DNA from: Brevibacillus porteri
Lineage (GTDB): Bacteria > Bacillota > Bacilli > Brevibacillales > Brevibacillaceae
NCBI RefSeq assembly: GCF_003013475.1
Contig: NZ_PXZO01000007.1
Coordinates: forward strand, 37,426 to 101,425
Direction of reading: 5' to 3'
DNA: 64,000 bases
The notes beneath the pieces were generated by a model, which saw only the letters and a program-made list of their open reading frames with translations, was not told where the DNA came from and ran no database searches. Every line of letters begins with the position of its first letter. The stretch's first letter is position 1. The position numbers and the translations under genes are program-made. Positions 1 through 10,482 of this stretch are shown one piece after another.

Positions 1-227
1 TCGACAAAAGGATTCAAACATCTCGCGCAGACAAAATTCACATCTGCCTTCATGCTTCCTTTTACGTAATAGAGATTGCCCAGCTGTACGGCTTCACCAC
101 TCGCATTCACAGGAGTAATCCCGCGAACCTCATGATGGCGCTTCTTCAGCTCATCTGCATCCAGAGTTACCTGGAATGGCAACGGCTCTCCTTTTCGGTG
201 CTCTAACTCTGCTAACTTAATGTTCAT
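1..227 (-). CDS. YceD/DUF177 family protein, C-terminally cut by window edge
   Basis: About 75 N-terminal residues are visible on the minus strand, starting at the ATG at 227 behind a GAGGTGAAAT ribosome site. The translation begins MNIKLAELEHRKGEPL and reaches a CARC motif, the Cys pair typical of DUF177/YceD proteins, which are linked to 23S rRNA accumulation and almost always precede rpmF. In Bacillus subtilis the counterpart is ylbN. The rpmF gene would lie just outside the window. A consensus sigma-A promoter precedes it, so it begins its own transcription unit. The 3' part is missing, so the second Cys pair cannot be checked. Confidence 0.85.
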   Translation of the reverse strand, partial: MNIKLAELEHRKGEPLPFQVTLDADELKKRHHEVRGITPVNASGEAVQLGNLYYVKGSMKADVNFVCARCLNPFV

Positions 228-256
228 AGCATTTCACCTCATGCACAACAAAGATG

Positions 257-285
257 ATTATAGACCCTGCCCAAAGCTTTGTCAA
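257..285 (-). promoter_or_regulatory. Consensus sigma-A promoter of the yceD unit
   Basis: On the minus strand a perfect TTGACA (280-285) and a perfect TATAAT (257-262) are separated by 17 bases, about 30 bases upstream of the yceD start. Both hexamers and the spacing match the vegetative consensus exactly, so strong constitutive expression of yceD-rpmF is expected. Confidence 0.85.
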
Positions 286-311
286 CCATTTTTGCTTGAC
301 AGCTAGTTTGC

Positions 312-1379
312 TCAGGTAGATTTCGGTTTTTGTCCATTCAAGTACGTAATCGCTTCTTCTACCGTCTTGACTGGAACCACTTTCATTGAAGTTCCAATCC
401 GCTTGGCAGTCGCTAACGCCTCCTCGTAATTGGAGTTCGTATCTGGCGTATCCTGCGGAGCAAAGAAGATCTCTGCACCCGCTTTGTCCGCTGCGATTAC
501 CTTTTGATTAATGCCACCGATCCTGCCTACTTTTCCGTCTAACGAAATCGTGCCTGTTCCTGCAATTTTATAGCCTTTTGTCAAATCCGTCTCCGTATTT
601 AACTGGTCATAAATCTCCAGTGTCATCATTAATCCCGCAGAAGGACCACCAATCCCTTGAGAGGCAATGGTTACTTCTTTCGGTATGATGATTTCCTGTT
701 TGTTGTCAGGGCGCACACCAATTCCAACTGACTTGGACTCAGGTAGTGGTTCCAAGGTTAACATCGTTTTGGCCTCTTGTCCATCTCTTGTGTACGTAAT
801 TTCGACTTGATCCCCTGCTTTTTTTGCAGAGAGGGCTGTCAGCAAATCTTTTGCCTCAGACGTGCGAACCCCGTCAACATACGTAATGACATCACCAATT
901 TGCAATGCTTTATAGGCAGGGAACCCTTCTAGAGTACCCATCACCCACACACCCTGCTTCTCGATTTTCACTTCAAAACCGGCTAGACGGAACGCGACTG
1001 CCTCCGCAATTTTTTGTGAATTGTCCATGATCGCTTGTTCTCTACGGATAAAATCTTCGCTGTTCTCGCCCTTGCTGACAACCAGCTCCTTGGGCATCAA
1101 CTCAACATCCTGCGCCATTTTGGCATACCAATACCACGGCAAATTCGCTTCGCCCATTCTGACCGTCGTGAGCATGAAGGAACCAGTCTCGTCTTTCTTG
1201 CCGCCTGCCACTTGAATCATCGGCCCCAACTCAATCGCTGAACCCGGACGACTCACGTAATAATTCGTCGGTACAAAAAAAGAAATACCCAACAAGACAA
1301 AAACCAAGGCAAGTATCCAGCTAAAGCCCCTGGTTCCTGTAGATCTGCGTCTATTGGCATAAAGCTGTTCCTCACTCAT
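312..1379 (-). CDS. ylbL: PDZ and Lon-type serine protease, YlbL/SepM family
   Basis: 355 residues when started at the ATG at 1379, which has GGGAGG seven bases upstream; an in-frame start 15 bases earlier has no ribosome site. There is one N-terminal membrane segment (about 20-37), then a PDZ domain (about 140-210), then a Lon-type (S16) protease domain. The Ser is in GGPSAG (S247) and the Lys in GGINQK (K293), the usual Ser-Lys dyad. The protein should be a membrane-anchored protease with its domains outside the cell; SepM of streptococci, of the same family, trims a peptide pheromone. Its start overlaps the ylbK stop by ATGA, so the two are translationally coupled. Confidence 0.92.
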   Translation of the reverse strand: MSEEQLYANRRRSTGTRGFSWILALVFVLLGISFFVPTNYYVSRPGSAIELGPMIQVAGGKKDETGSFMLTTVRMGEANLPWYWYAKMAQDVELMPKELVVSKGENSEDFIRREQAIMDNSQKIAEAVAFRLAGFEVKIEKQGVWVMGTLEGFPAYKALQIGDVITYVDGVRTSEAKDLLTALSAKKAGDQVEITYTRDGQEAKTMLTLEPLPESKSVGIGVRPDNKQEIIIPKEVTIASQGIGGPSAGLMMTLEIYDQLNTETDLTKGYKIAGTGTISLDGKVGRIGGINQKVIAADKAGAEIFFAPQDTPDTNSNYEEALATAKRIGTSMKVVPVKTVEEAITYLNGQKPKST

Positions 1380-2170
1380 TCCTGTGCCTCCCAATCTGCA
1401 ATTAGTTCCTGAATGCGTTGGATATGGTCAGTACCCGCACGTTCACCTAACTCGATAATTTCTTCGACACCCGTGTACGCGATACTGCTATAGTGTCCAA
1501 CATCCGGCCTGATTACGATGTCTGCCGCAATGATTCGATGTCGCAGAATTTCCCTTTCCATCACATCAATCGTCTGGGCAATTACATCAAAAATACTTTT
1601 GACCTCCATCCGGGTATCGAATTGGGCGACATCTACCGCAATCACGATATCAGCACCCATTTCACGCAGCACCGTTACGGGCACACGATCAATAACTCCT
1701 CCGTCAACTAAAAGCCGCCCCCCTACCTTTTCAGGTACGAAGATGCCTGGAATGGATATGCTTGCCCTCACTGCTTGATCAATTGGACCTTCACGAAATA
1801 CAACTCGTTCTCCTGATTCAATATCCGTCGCCACAATGGCAAGCGGCTTGTTCAGCTCTTCCAAGCGCTTTCCGTGCGTTAGCAGGCGAATCAATTGCTT
1901 GATCTTCTCCCCTGTAACAAAGCCCATGCTGGGTACTGTCAAATCGAGCCAATGCTTGCGTTTTAAATTAAGGGCAAGCTTTCCCATCATGTGCGGTTCA
2001 ATTCCGTTGGCATAGACAGCCCCAATCAGACTGCCCATACTGGAGCCAGCCAGCATGTCAATCTGGATGCCATGTGCTTCTAACGCATTCAACACACCAA
2101 TATGTGCAAAACCGCGAGCGCCCCCAGAACCTAGGGCTACACCCACGATAGGTTTACGCTTTGTCTGCAT
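1376..2170 (-). CDS. ylbK: Patatin-like phospholipase family protein, YlbK/RssA type
   Basis: 264 residues from the ATG at 2170, which follows GGGAGGGG; upstream in-frame starts lack a ribosome site and add a tail unlike the family. Patatin landmarks are all present: the glycine-rich oxyanion motif GSGGARG (14-20), the nucleophile motif GSSMG with Ser44, and DGG with Asp156. The fold predicts a lipid acyl hydrolase, but the substrate is unknown. The gene is coupled to ylbL by a four-base overlap, and runs divergently from ylbJ, with about 150 bases between the two starts. Confidence 0.9.
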   Translation of the reverse strand: MQTKRKPIVGVALGSGGARGFAHIGVLNALEAHGIQIDMLAGSSMGSLIGAVYANGIEPHMMGKLALNLKRKHWLDLTVPSMGFVTGEKIKQLIRLLTHGKRLEELNKPLAIVATDIESGERVVFREGPIDQAVRASISIPGIFVPEKVGGRLLVDGGVIDRVPVTVLREMGADIVIAVDVAQFDTRMEVKSIFDVIAQTIDVMEREILRHRIIAADIVIRPDVGHYSSIAYTGVEEIIELGERAGTDHIQRIQELIADWEAQE

Positions 2171-2317
2171 GGAAAAACCCCTCCCTGTAACCAGCCTATG
2201 TGGTAAATCGCTGTACCTTTCACACTTGGGAGATATTCGTCGACCAAGCTTACGCATAGTTCTCCCGCCAGCCACGTAGACATGTACTACTACTTTTCTT
2301 CGATTCAGGAGGAATCC

Positions 2318-3550
2318 ATGTCACGCCACTCACCCGTACTTACTTTGTTGCTCGCCCTCTCGACAGTTTTCATTGTTATTTCGTTGATTGCTTACTCGCA
2401 GATTTCTTTTGAAGCTGCCGTACGCGGTCTGAAAATATGGTGGGAGGTAGTTTTCCCCTCTACGCTACCCTTTATTGTGCTGTCTGAGGTGTTGATGGGT
2501 CTGGGCGTCGTTCATTTCGTCGGTGTGTTACTGGAGCCATTAATGCGCCCACTGTTTAACGTTCCGGGCACTGGCGGGTTCGTACTGGCTATGGGCTTCT
2601 CATCCGGATATCCGGTAGCCGCAAAGCTGACAACTCGCCTGCGTCTGCAAGGTAATGTGACGAAGGCGGAGGGTGAACGTCTCGTATCTTTTACAACGAC
2701 GGGAGATCCCTTATTCGTCATGGGAGCAGTGGCAATCGGCTTTTTCCACAGTGAGCAAATGGGTATCATTTTAGCTCTGACTCATTATTTGTCAGCTGTA
2801 CTCATGGGCGTGATTTTTCGTTTTCATGCGCCTTTTGCCATTACGTCAGCCCCATTAGAGAAAAATTCACTACCGCTTCCTTTACGCGCCCTACAAGCAA
2901 TGCATCGGGCACGTATCCGTGATGGGCGTCCGTTCGGAAAATTAATGGGAGAAGCGGTGCAATCCGCCCTGAATACCTTGCTCATGATCGGTGGCTTCAT
3001 CATTGTTTTTTCGGTCTTAATTCAACTATTCTCCACGATTCATCTGACACAGATCATCAGTACGCTTCTCTCAATCATTCTCGGTCCCTTTGGTTTTCCA
3101 CCAGCCTTTTCCCAAGCAATCGTGGCTGGTTTGTTCGAAGTAACCCTCGGCGCACAGGCTGCGAGCATTGTGCCTGATGAAGTTTCCTTGGTCTGGAAAG
3201 CAGCGATTGCCAGTGCTGTATTGTCCTGGGGCGGTTTGAGTGTTCACGCGCAGGTCGCGAGTATCTTGAGTGAAACGGATATTCGCGTCGCCCCTTACTT
3301 GATTGCCAGAGCGCTGCACGCTTTGCTAGCTGCAGTTTTGACCTTTGTCTTTTGGGGACCTCTTGCCACAGTCAGTTCCTGGTTCATGGAGAAAGCCGTC
3401 CCTGTATTTGTACATGTGAAATCCGAGATTCCGGCGACGAGCTGGTGGGAGACCCTGCTACTATCAGGGGGAATCGCCATCGGCGTCGGTGCCATTCTGT
3501 TGTGTACCAGCCTGACTCTTTCGCGCATGAACCGCAGCAAGACGCGATAA
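2318..3550 (+). CDS. ylbJ: Sporulation integral membrane protein YlbJ
   Basis: 410 residues from the ATG at 2318 (AGGAGG five bases upstream). The protein is very hydrophobic, with about eight to ten membrane segments and the conserved glycine-rich stretch around MGFSSGYPVAAKL, as in the nucleoside-recognition/Gate domain family. In B. subtilis YlbJ is mother-cell expressed and needed for heat-resistant spores. Here it keeps its usual place between coaD and ylbK/ylbL. Its stop lies one base from the coaD stop, so the genes converge. No clear sigma-E promoter was identified by eye. Confidence 0.9.
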   Translation: MSRHSPVLTLLLALSTVFIVISLIAYSQISFEAAVRGLKIWWEVVFPSTLPFIVLSEVLMGLGVVHFVGVLLEPLMRPLFNVPGTGGFVLAMGFSSGYPVAAKLTTRLRLQGNVTKAEGERLVSFTTTGDPLFVMGAVAIGFFHSEQMGIILALTHYLSAVLMGVIFRFHAPFAITSAPLEKNSLPLPLRALQAMHRARIRDGRPFGKLMGEAVQSALNTLLMIGGFIIVFSVLIQLFSTIHLTQIISTLLSIILGPFGFPPAFSQAIVAGLFEVTLGAQAASIVPDEVSLVWKAAIASAVLSWGGLSVHAQVASILSETDIRVAPYLIARALHALLAAVLTFVFWGPLATVSSWFMEKAVPVFVHVKSEIPATSWWETLLLSGGIAIGVGAILLCTSLTLSRMNRSKTR

Positions 3551-3551
3551 T

Positions 3552-4037
<486 letters not shown>

Positions 4038-4077
4038 TTATCCTCCCTTAGTGCTCTTTTGCACCTTGATTTGAAAG

Positions 4078-4644
4078 TTAGGCTTGTGGCTCCAAATCGT
4101 AATAATACACGGTAACGGCCGTATCCCCATACTTAGCCGCTCGGTCCTTCACACAATGACCAATCGCATCTGGAAAGGAGTCTGCGATATCATGCTCAGT
4201 CACGATCCACGCTCCGTCCGCCAACATTCCCAGCTCCTGCAACATCTCAATTTCTTCGACAATTTTCTGCTGGGCGTATGGCGGATCTAAAAAGACGAGA
4301 TCAAATTTTTGATTGCGCGTACTCAGTGTGCGAATGGCGCGGTCCGCATCCATCCGATATAGTTCTGCATAATCGTCCAGCCTGCAAGTGCTGACGTTTT
4401 GTTTTACTACAGCAAATGCTTTTTGATCTCGCTCCACAAAAACAGCCCGATCTGCTCCCCTACTCAATGCCTCGATTCCGAGACCACCTGTTCCTGCGTA
4501 TAGGTCCAATGCCCATCCGCCATCGAAATACGGACCAATCATATTAAAAATCGATTCTTTGACTTTATCGGTTGTCGGTCTCGTTCCTTTCCCCGGAACT
4601 GCTGCCAACCGTCTTCCTCTGTGTTCTCCAGCGATGACTCGCAT
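4078..4644 (-). CDS. rsmD: 16S rRNA (guanine(966)-N2)-methyltransferase
   Basis: 188 residues from the ATG at 4644 (MRVIAGEHRGRRL, the standard family start); the AGGTG site is eight bases from this ATG but only two from the ATG at 4650. The S-adenosylmethionine site is LDLYAGTGGLGIEALSRGA and the catalytic N6/N2-methyltransferase motif is LDPPY. It methylates G966 of 16S rRNA in the small subunit. It lies directly upstream of coaD, matching ylbH-coaD in B. subtilis. Confidence 0.95.
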   Translation of the reverse strand: MRVIAGEHRGRRLAAVPGKGTRPTTDKVKESIFNMIGPYFDGGWALDLYAGTGGLGIEALSRGADRAVFVERDQKAFAVVKQNVSTCRLDDYAELYRMDADRAIRTLSTRNQKFDLVFLDPPYAQQKIVEEIEMLQELGMLADGAWIVTEHDIADSFPDAIGHCVKDRAAKYGDTAVTVYYYDLEPQA

Positions 4645-5086
4645 ACTCATTTCACCTGTCTGCTTTCCTATGTATGTTGTATGACGCGATTTTCTAAGAC
4701 TGAGAATGATATCATACTATCACAACTGCATACACCCGTAAAATTAGCAACTGGAAAAATTTATGTACAAGAAAGGTATACAACCCCATTCGATTGGAAA
4801 AGATGTTGAATAGCGACGCAACGGTGTCGCTGACAACCGCGGAGAAGACTTACGTTTCCCCATAAGCTCTTCCTCCGGTTTCTCCTCTCCCATAATTGAA
4901 AGGCTGTTCACTTTGGCGCACGACGTGTCTGATAGGAGCATTTCGTGCCATCGCTCCCTTCATCGGGAGGAGTTGAACGGCTGCCCCTCGTCATTTGGCG
5001 ATGGGGTATTTTTTTGTGTGCAGCGCATACTACATGTACCTGTAACACCCCCTACATGTAGATTGCCTGAAAGGAGTGAGTCGTTC
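4645..5086. other. Intergenic region between rsmD and a small plus-strand gene
   Basis: About 440 bases without a convincing gene. A 39-codon minus-strand frame starting at the ATG at 4863 has a good GGAGG site, but its product is not recognisable and its composition is odd, so it is not called. A GC-rich imperfect hairpin followed by a T-run lies around 4982-5016 (CCCC..GGGG then seven T). Two copies of the palindrome CTACATGTA lie at 5030-5038 and 5052-5060, just upstream of the next gene. Confidence 0.5.
5026..5060 (+). promoter_or_regulatory. Paired CTACATGTA palindromes and a possible sporulation -10
   Basis: CTACATGTA occurs at 5030-5038 and again at 5052-5060, centres 22 bases apart, i.e. 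two helical turns and so on the same DNA face. CATACTA at 5026-5032 fits the sigma-G/F -10 consensus CATnnTA, but the matching -35 is poor. The arrangement suggests a regulated promoter of the 47-codon gene that follows. Protein identity and sigma factor are inferred only. Confidence 0.35.
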
Positions 5087-5230
5087 ATGGCAGAAAAACG
5101 ACCGTCTGCACAAAAGTTGAAGGCGTCCAAAGCCCAATCCACTGCGGACCGTACTGGCAAAGATGTCGAGCTGGCGCGAGACATGCAATCGCGTGCAGAT
5201 CAATCGGACATCGTCAAACATGGGCAGTAG
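5087..5230 (+). CDS. Small hydrophilic protein of 47 residues, function unknown
   Basis: The ATG at 5087 follows AAAGGAGTGAG at ideal spacing, and the frame ends in TAG just before a hairpin terminator, so this is a real small gene. The product is hydrophilic, rich in Lys, Ser, Ala, Asp and Gln, with no Cys or Trp and no membrane segment. Composition and length resemble minor small acid-soluble spore proteins, but no specific Ssp family is recognised. A candidate sporulation -10 (CATACTA) lies upstream and ku follows, so spore expression is a reasonable guess. Confidence 0.6.
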   Translation: MAEKRPSAQKLKASKAQSTADRTGKDVELARDMQSRADQSDIVKHGQ

Positions 5231-5241
5231 CTATACAAGAA

Positions 5242-5270
5242 GTCAGCCGTATCAAATCGGCTGGCTTTTT
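5242..5270 (+). terminator. Rho-independent terminator after the 47-residue gene
   Basis: GTCAGCCG pairs with CGGCTGGC across a seven-base loop and is followed by five T. It begins 11 bases after the stop codon of the small gene and separates it from ku. Confidence 0.8.
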
Positions 5271-5353
5271 ACTTTTCCACCTTCAATTCCCTCGGCACTT
5301 CTTCTATGCCGTTACAGATACTATTCAAAAATAGCTGTGAAGGAGGTATCCGC

Positions 5354-6313
5354 ATGCATACGGTGTGGAAGGGCTCGATCAGCTTCGGCCTTGTCAATAT
5401 ACCTGTCCGCATGTTTACTGCAACCGAAGAGCGCGATATTCGCTTTCGCCAACTGCATAAAGAGTGTAATACCCCGATCAAGTACACGAAAATGTGCCCG
5501 CACTGCCAGCGCGAGGTCGATACGAGCGAAATCGTCCGTGGCTTCGAATATGAAAAAGGACATTTTGTCATGATTGACGATGAGGATCTGGAAGCCATTA
5601 CGCCAGAAACACGCAGAGCCATTGAAATACTCGACTTCGTAGACTTGTCGGAGATCGATCCCGTTTATTTTCATAAAAGCTATTTCCTTTCCCCACAAGA
5701 CACTGGTGAAAAAGCATACGCCCTGCTGCGCTCCGCCATGGAACAGACAGGCAAGATCGGCGTTGCACAGGTGACGATGCGCAATCGGCAAAGCCTGGCC
5801 GTTATCCGACTGTATGAGCATTGCATCATGCTGGAGACGATCTTCTATCCGGATGAAGTACGTCCCGTCAGTCAAGTGCCTGCCTTGCCAGAAGCCACTG
5901 TTCCATTGGCCGAAAACGAACTAAAGATGGCAACTGAGCTCATTAGCAATATGACGATCCCTTTTGATCCGGCAAAATATACGGATGAATATCGATCTGA
6001 CCTACAAAAACTGATTGAGAAAAAACTGGAGGGTCAGGAGATCGCTACTGCACCTACCGTTGCAAGAACCAATGTAATTGATCTCATGCAGGCCCTAAAA
6101 GAAAGCTTGGAGTCTACAGCTGGTCAAGCCGCAGTACCCATCAAAATCGAGCCTGAACCGACTCCGTCAAAGCCTGCGCGAAAACGCACCACTGCTGCCT
6201 CCTCGTCCGAAAAAGAGCAAGCATCGAAAAAGGAGACCGCAACCGGTCAAAAAAAGAAAACGACTACTTCTACAACCAAAACACTGCGCAAAAAGAAGGC
6301 AACCTCTGTTTAA
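5354..6313 (+). CDS. ku: Ku homodimer protein of bacterial non-homologous end joining
   Basis: 319 residues starting at the ATG at 5354, which follows AAGGAGG. The N-terminus MHTVWKGSISFGLVNIPV is diagnostic of bacterial Ku, and the zinc-less core runs to about residue 250. A Lys/Ser/Thr-rich tail of about 55 residues follows, as in DNA-binding extensions of other Ku proteins. Ku binds double-strand DNA ends and recruits LigD. In B. subtilis ku (ykoV) is adjacent to a fused ligD; here the ligase and polymerase are separate genes 5 kb and 10.5 kb downstream on the same strand. It is monocistronic, bounded by terminators. Confidence 0.96.
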   Translation: MHTVWKGSISFGLVNIPVRMFTATEERDIRFRQLHKECNTPIKYTKMCPHCQREVDTSEIVRGFEYEKGHFVMIDDEDLEAITPETRRAIEILDFVDLSEIDPVYFHKSYFLSPQDTGEKAYALLRSAMEQTGKIGVAQVTMRNRQSLAVIRLYEHCIMLETIFYPDEVRPVSQVPALPEATVPLAENELKMATELISNMTIPFDPAKYTDEYRSDLQKLIEKKLEGQEIATAPTVARTNVIDLMQALKESLESTAGQAAVPIKIEPEPTPSKPARKRTTAASSSEKEQASKKETATGQKKKTTTSTTKTLRKKKATSV

Positions 6314-6322
6314 TCTGCACAT

Positions 6323-6353
6323 AAAAAACCTGCCCACTCTGGACAGGTTTTTT
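6323..6353. terminator. Bidirectional terminator between ku and the CDF gene
   Basis: AAAACCTG..CAGGTTTT hairpin with an A-run on the left and a T-run on the right, located between the convergent ku and cation exporter genes. It can stop transcription from both sides. Confidence 0.85.
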
Positions 6354-6371
6354 GTATTCACATATAGACAT

Positions 6372-7253
6372 CTAGCTTGGCGCCATCTTCCTGCATGGTT
6401 CAATATGGATATGAACAGCGTTAATGCGGTGAATCTTGCGCATCTGTTCTTCAATTTTCTCGGTGATGGTGTGGCTCTCCACCACATTCAGACCTGGATC
6501 TACATGGATGACAACATCAACCAGCACGCTGCTTCCGTGGTAGCGGGCTTTGATGTCACTGATATCCTTAACTCCCGAAATCGAGGAAATGGTAGCCCGC
6601 AGGTCCGCAAGCTCGCTCTCGTCAAAGCCATCTGTCAAACGGTGAGTTGCTTCCCTGAAAATGTCCCAAGCAGTTTTCAAGATGATGAGACCAACAACAA
6701 AAGCAGCTAAAGGATCGAGCCAGTGCAATTGAAATTGTGCGCCAGCTACCCCGATAAACGTCCCGATACTGACGAATGCGTCTGAACGGTTGTCAGCTGC
6801 CGCTGCATTTAGTGCTTGGCTGTTTGTTTTGATGGCAAGCTTTTTATTGTAGCGATAAACGCCAAGCATTATGACTGCAGTCGCAAGTGCTGTCCACCCT
6901 GCCAACAGGTTAGGAGCCGTATGATGTGGGTCCAACAAGGATGGTACGGCATTCGTAACGACTTGAACTCCGACAAATAGCATAATAAATGATGCGACAA
7001 GTGCTGAAATCGTCTCCGCCCGAAAATGACCATACGGGTGATCTTTATCAGGTGGTTTCCTTGCAATTCGCAGCCCGATCAAAACAGCAATCGATGCGAC
7101 GACATCCGTTGAGTTGTTAAGACCGTCGGCCATTAAAGCTTCTGACGCAGTGACATACGCAACTCCTATTTTTAATACAGAGCAAAATATGTAGGCGAAA
7201 ATACTCACCCACGCCCCACGTTCTCCTTGTTTTAGATCCGAATAGACATCCAT
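6372..7253 (-). CDS. Cation diffusion facilitator family exporter, possibly Mn(II)
   Basis: 293 residues, six predicted membrane segments followed by a cytoplasmic C-terminal domain with the usual HVDP and HIHIEPC metal sites. In TM2 the motif is ADGLNNSTD and in TM5 ADNRSD, giving Asp43/Asn47 and Asp154/Asp158. The DxxxD pattern of TM5 lacks the His of zinc transporters and resembles manganese exporters such as B. subtilis MneP/MneS (YdfM/YeaB). It should export divalent metal in exchange for protons. Substrate assignment is inference from the motif. It is a single gene, convergent with ku. Confidence 0.88.
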   Translation of the reverse strand: MDVYSDLKQGERGAWVSIFAYIFCSVLKIGVAYVTASEALMADGLNNSTDVVASIAVLIGLRIARKPPDKDHPYGHFRAETISALVASFIMLFVGVQVVTNAVPSLLDPHHTAPNLLAGWTALATAVIMLGVYRYNKKLAIKTNSQALNAAAADNRSDAFVSIGTFIGVAGAQFQLHWLDPLAAFVVGLIILKTAWDIFREATHRLTDGFDESELADLRATISSISGVKDISDIKARYHGSSVLVDVVIHVDPGLNVVESHTITEKIEEQMRKIHRINAVHIHIEPCRKMAPS

Positions 7254-7455
7254 ACCTCATCACCTCAAAATACTTCTCCAGCCTGCTTCGACAACGCGGA
7301 AAATCAAAGCGCTGGAAGCAGTTGCTTTTTTTCGAACTTCATCGTAACAGATAGGATTCATGTGGGTCTACAGAAACAGTTTTAGTCCGATTCATGAGAA
7401 TAGGGGGGAGGAAAATGTGTTGCACACCCGCAATTTTTTCACTGGAAAATTTCCC

Positions 7456-7484
7456 TTGAAATTAAATGGACTTCCCGTTATCCT
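7456..7484 (+). promoter_or_regulatory. Sigma-A promoter of the thiC riboswitch leader
   Basis: TTGAAA (7456-7461) and TATCCT (7479-7484) are 17 bases apart, which puts the transcription start near 7491, about 20 bases before the TPP riboswitch aptamer. Confidence 0.65.
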
Positions 7485-7508
7485 ATTCTTGCAATCCAAA
7501 ATACAAAA

Positions 7509-9521
<2,013 letters not shown>

Positions 9522-9536
9522 TGAAGGGGGATGCCT

Positions 9537-9707
9537 ATGGAGGAAGCCAGTCGTTTACGCGAAAAGATCATTCGACTAGAGGCTGAGCTAGAGCAATCTA
9601 AACAGCAATTGCGGCTGATTCAACAGGACTGCAGCCACGTCTATATCGAGACTCCACTTACGCGAACATGCTCCAAGTGCCTGCAAACCGAAAGCCTCTA
9701 TTATTAA
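9537..9707 (+). CDS. Small coiled-coil protein with CxH...CxxC motif, cotranscribed with thiC
   Basis: 56 residues beginning MEEASRLREKIIRLEAELEQ, from the ATG at 9537 behind GAAGGGGG. Residues 1-30 form a charged amphipathic helix or coiled coil. The C-terminal half has Cys32-x-His34 and Cys45-x-x-Cys48, a plausible single zinc site. The stop is followed at once by a strong terminator, so it shares the thiC transcript and its riboswitch control. No function is known to me; a role in thiamine or iron-sulfur handling would be only a guess from position. Confidence 0.75.
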   Translation: MEEASRLREKIIRLEAELEQSKQQLRLIQQDCSHVYIETPLTRTCSKCLQTESLYY

Positions 9708-9710
9708 TAG

Positions 9711-9750
9711 AAAAAGGTCGAAATCCCTTTGAAGGATCTCGACCTTTTTT
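9711..9750. terminator. Bidirectional terminator after the thiC operon
   Basis: AAAAAGGTCG..ATCC loop GGAT..CGACCTTTTTT forms a long stem with A-run and T-run flanks between the convergent thiC operon and DUF1904 gene. Confidence 0.9.
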
Positions 9751-9755
9751 CTTGC

Positions 9756-10085
9756 TTATTTCGTCATTCCAACTTGCAACGGAAGTCCTTCTTTATAATA
9801 GAGAGTGGGCGATAGCAGAATGAAGAAAATATGGATATGCAGAAAGCCTTGCTTCTTCAAAATGCCGTGTATGGCACTAGCAATCGCGTCATGTTGCTTT
9901 TGTTCACGGGGAAACATCATGATCTCTACAGACAAAGGACTGTTCGTCAATTGCTCTACAGAAAGCAGCTCCAATTTCACCTTTTCCTGAGCTACCTCAG
10001 CAATTTTAGAAAACTCTTCTATAAGAATCTGATAAATGGGCTCTATGTCTTGCTTCGCAAAGCCTTTAAACCGAAGAAACGGCAA
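9756..10085 (-). CDS. DUF1904 family protein
   Basis: 109 residues from a TTG at 10085 with AAGGA six bases upstream (MPFLRFKGF). The N-terminal MP followed by a short beta strand, the length and the pattern EEFSKIAE...SVEIMMFPREQKQHDAIA match DUF1904, a tautomerase-like fold of unknown role. No membrane segment. It stands alone, convergent with the thiC operon. Confidence 0.7.
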   Translation of the reverse strand: MPFLRFKGFAKQDIEPIYQILIEEFSKIAEVAQEKVKLELLSVEQLTNSPLSVEIMMFPREQKQHDAIASAIHGILKKQGFLHIHIFFILLSPTLYYKEGLPLQVGMTK

Positions 10086-10482
10086 GTCAATTCCTTCTTT
10101 CGTAAATGAGTTCGCACAGTCATTATAAACAAGTCTCTAATTGTATATCAATGAAAAAAGGATTAAAGAAAGTGAACAACAAACATTCCCAACCCGAGTT
10201 AGACACAAAAAGGGCCATATCAGAGAACAGCTCCCTTCCCATGAGGTGTGGTGGACGTACCACGGAAGGAGGAAGCAGTTCAACCAGATACAGCCCAATC
10301 CGCTAACCCATCAGTTACTTAATACAAGTAGTATAGCTTGAATTCAATACTTAATCAATAAAAAAGTTTCGTAAAATTCTCACAAGAATGCATCCGCCAT
10401 CACCACTCGTATAGATCATGCCCATCCGTGAAACTGTATTAGAAAACTGGGCAAGTCCCAACTAAACATAGAGGTGGCAGCC
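10086..10482. other. Intergenic region before the NHEJ ligase gene
   Basis: About 400 bases. Two overlapping plus-strand frames of about 50-65 codons occur around 10141-10341, but neither has a clear ribosome site or a recognisable product. The last 130 bases before the ligase are AT-rich and could hold its promoter; I could not find a convincing sigma-G or sigma-A match. Confidence 0.5.

Noticed and set aside
4744..4863. 39-codon minus-strand frame upstream of rsmD
   Set aside because: It has a good GGAGG site, but the product (Lys/Arg/Ser then hydrophobic) is unrecognised and no promoter or terminator supports it.
10141..10341. 66-codon plus-strand frames between DUF1904 and the ligase
   Set aside because: Two frames overlap, neither has a good ribosome site and composition is unconvincing.
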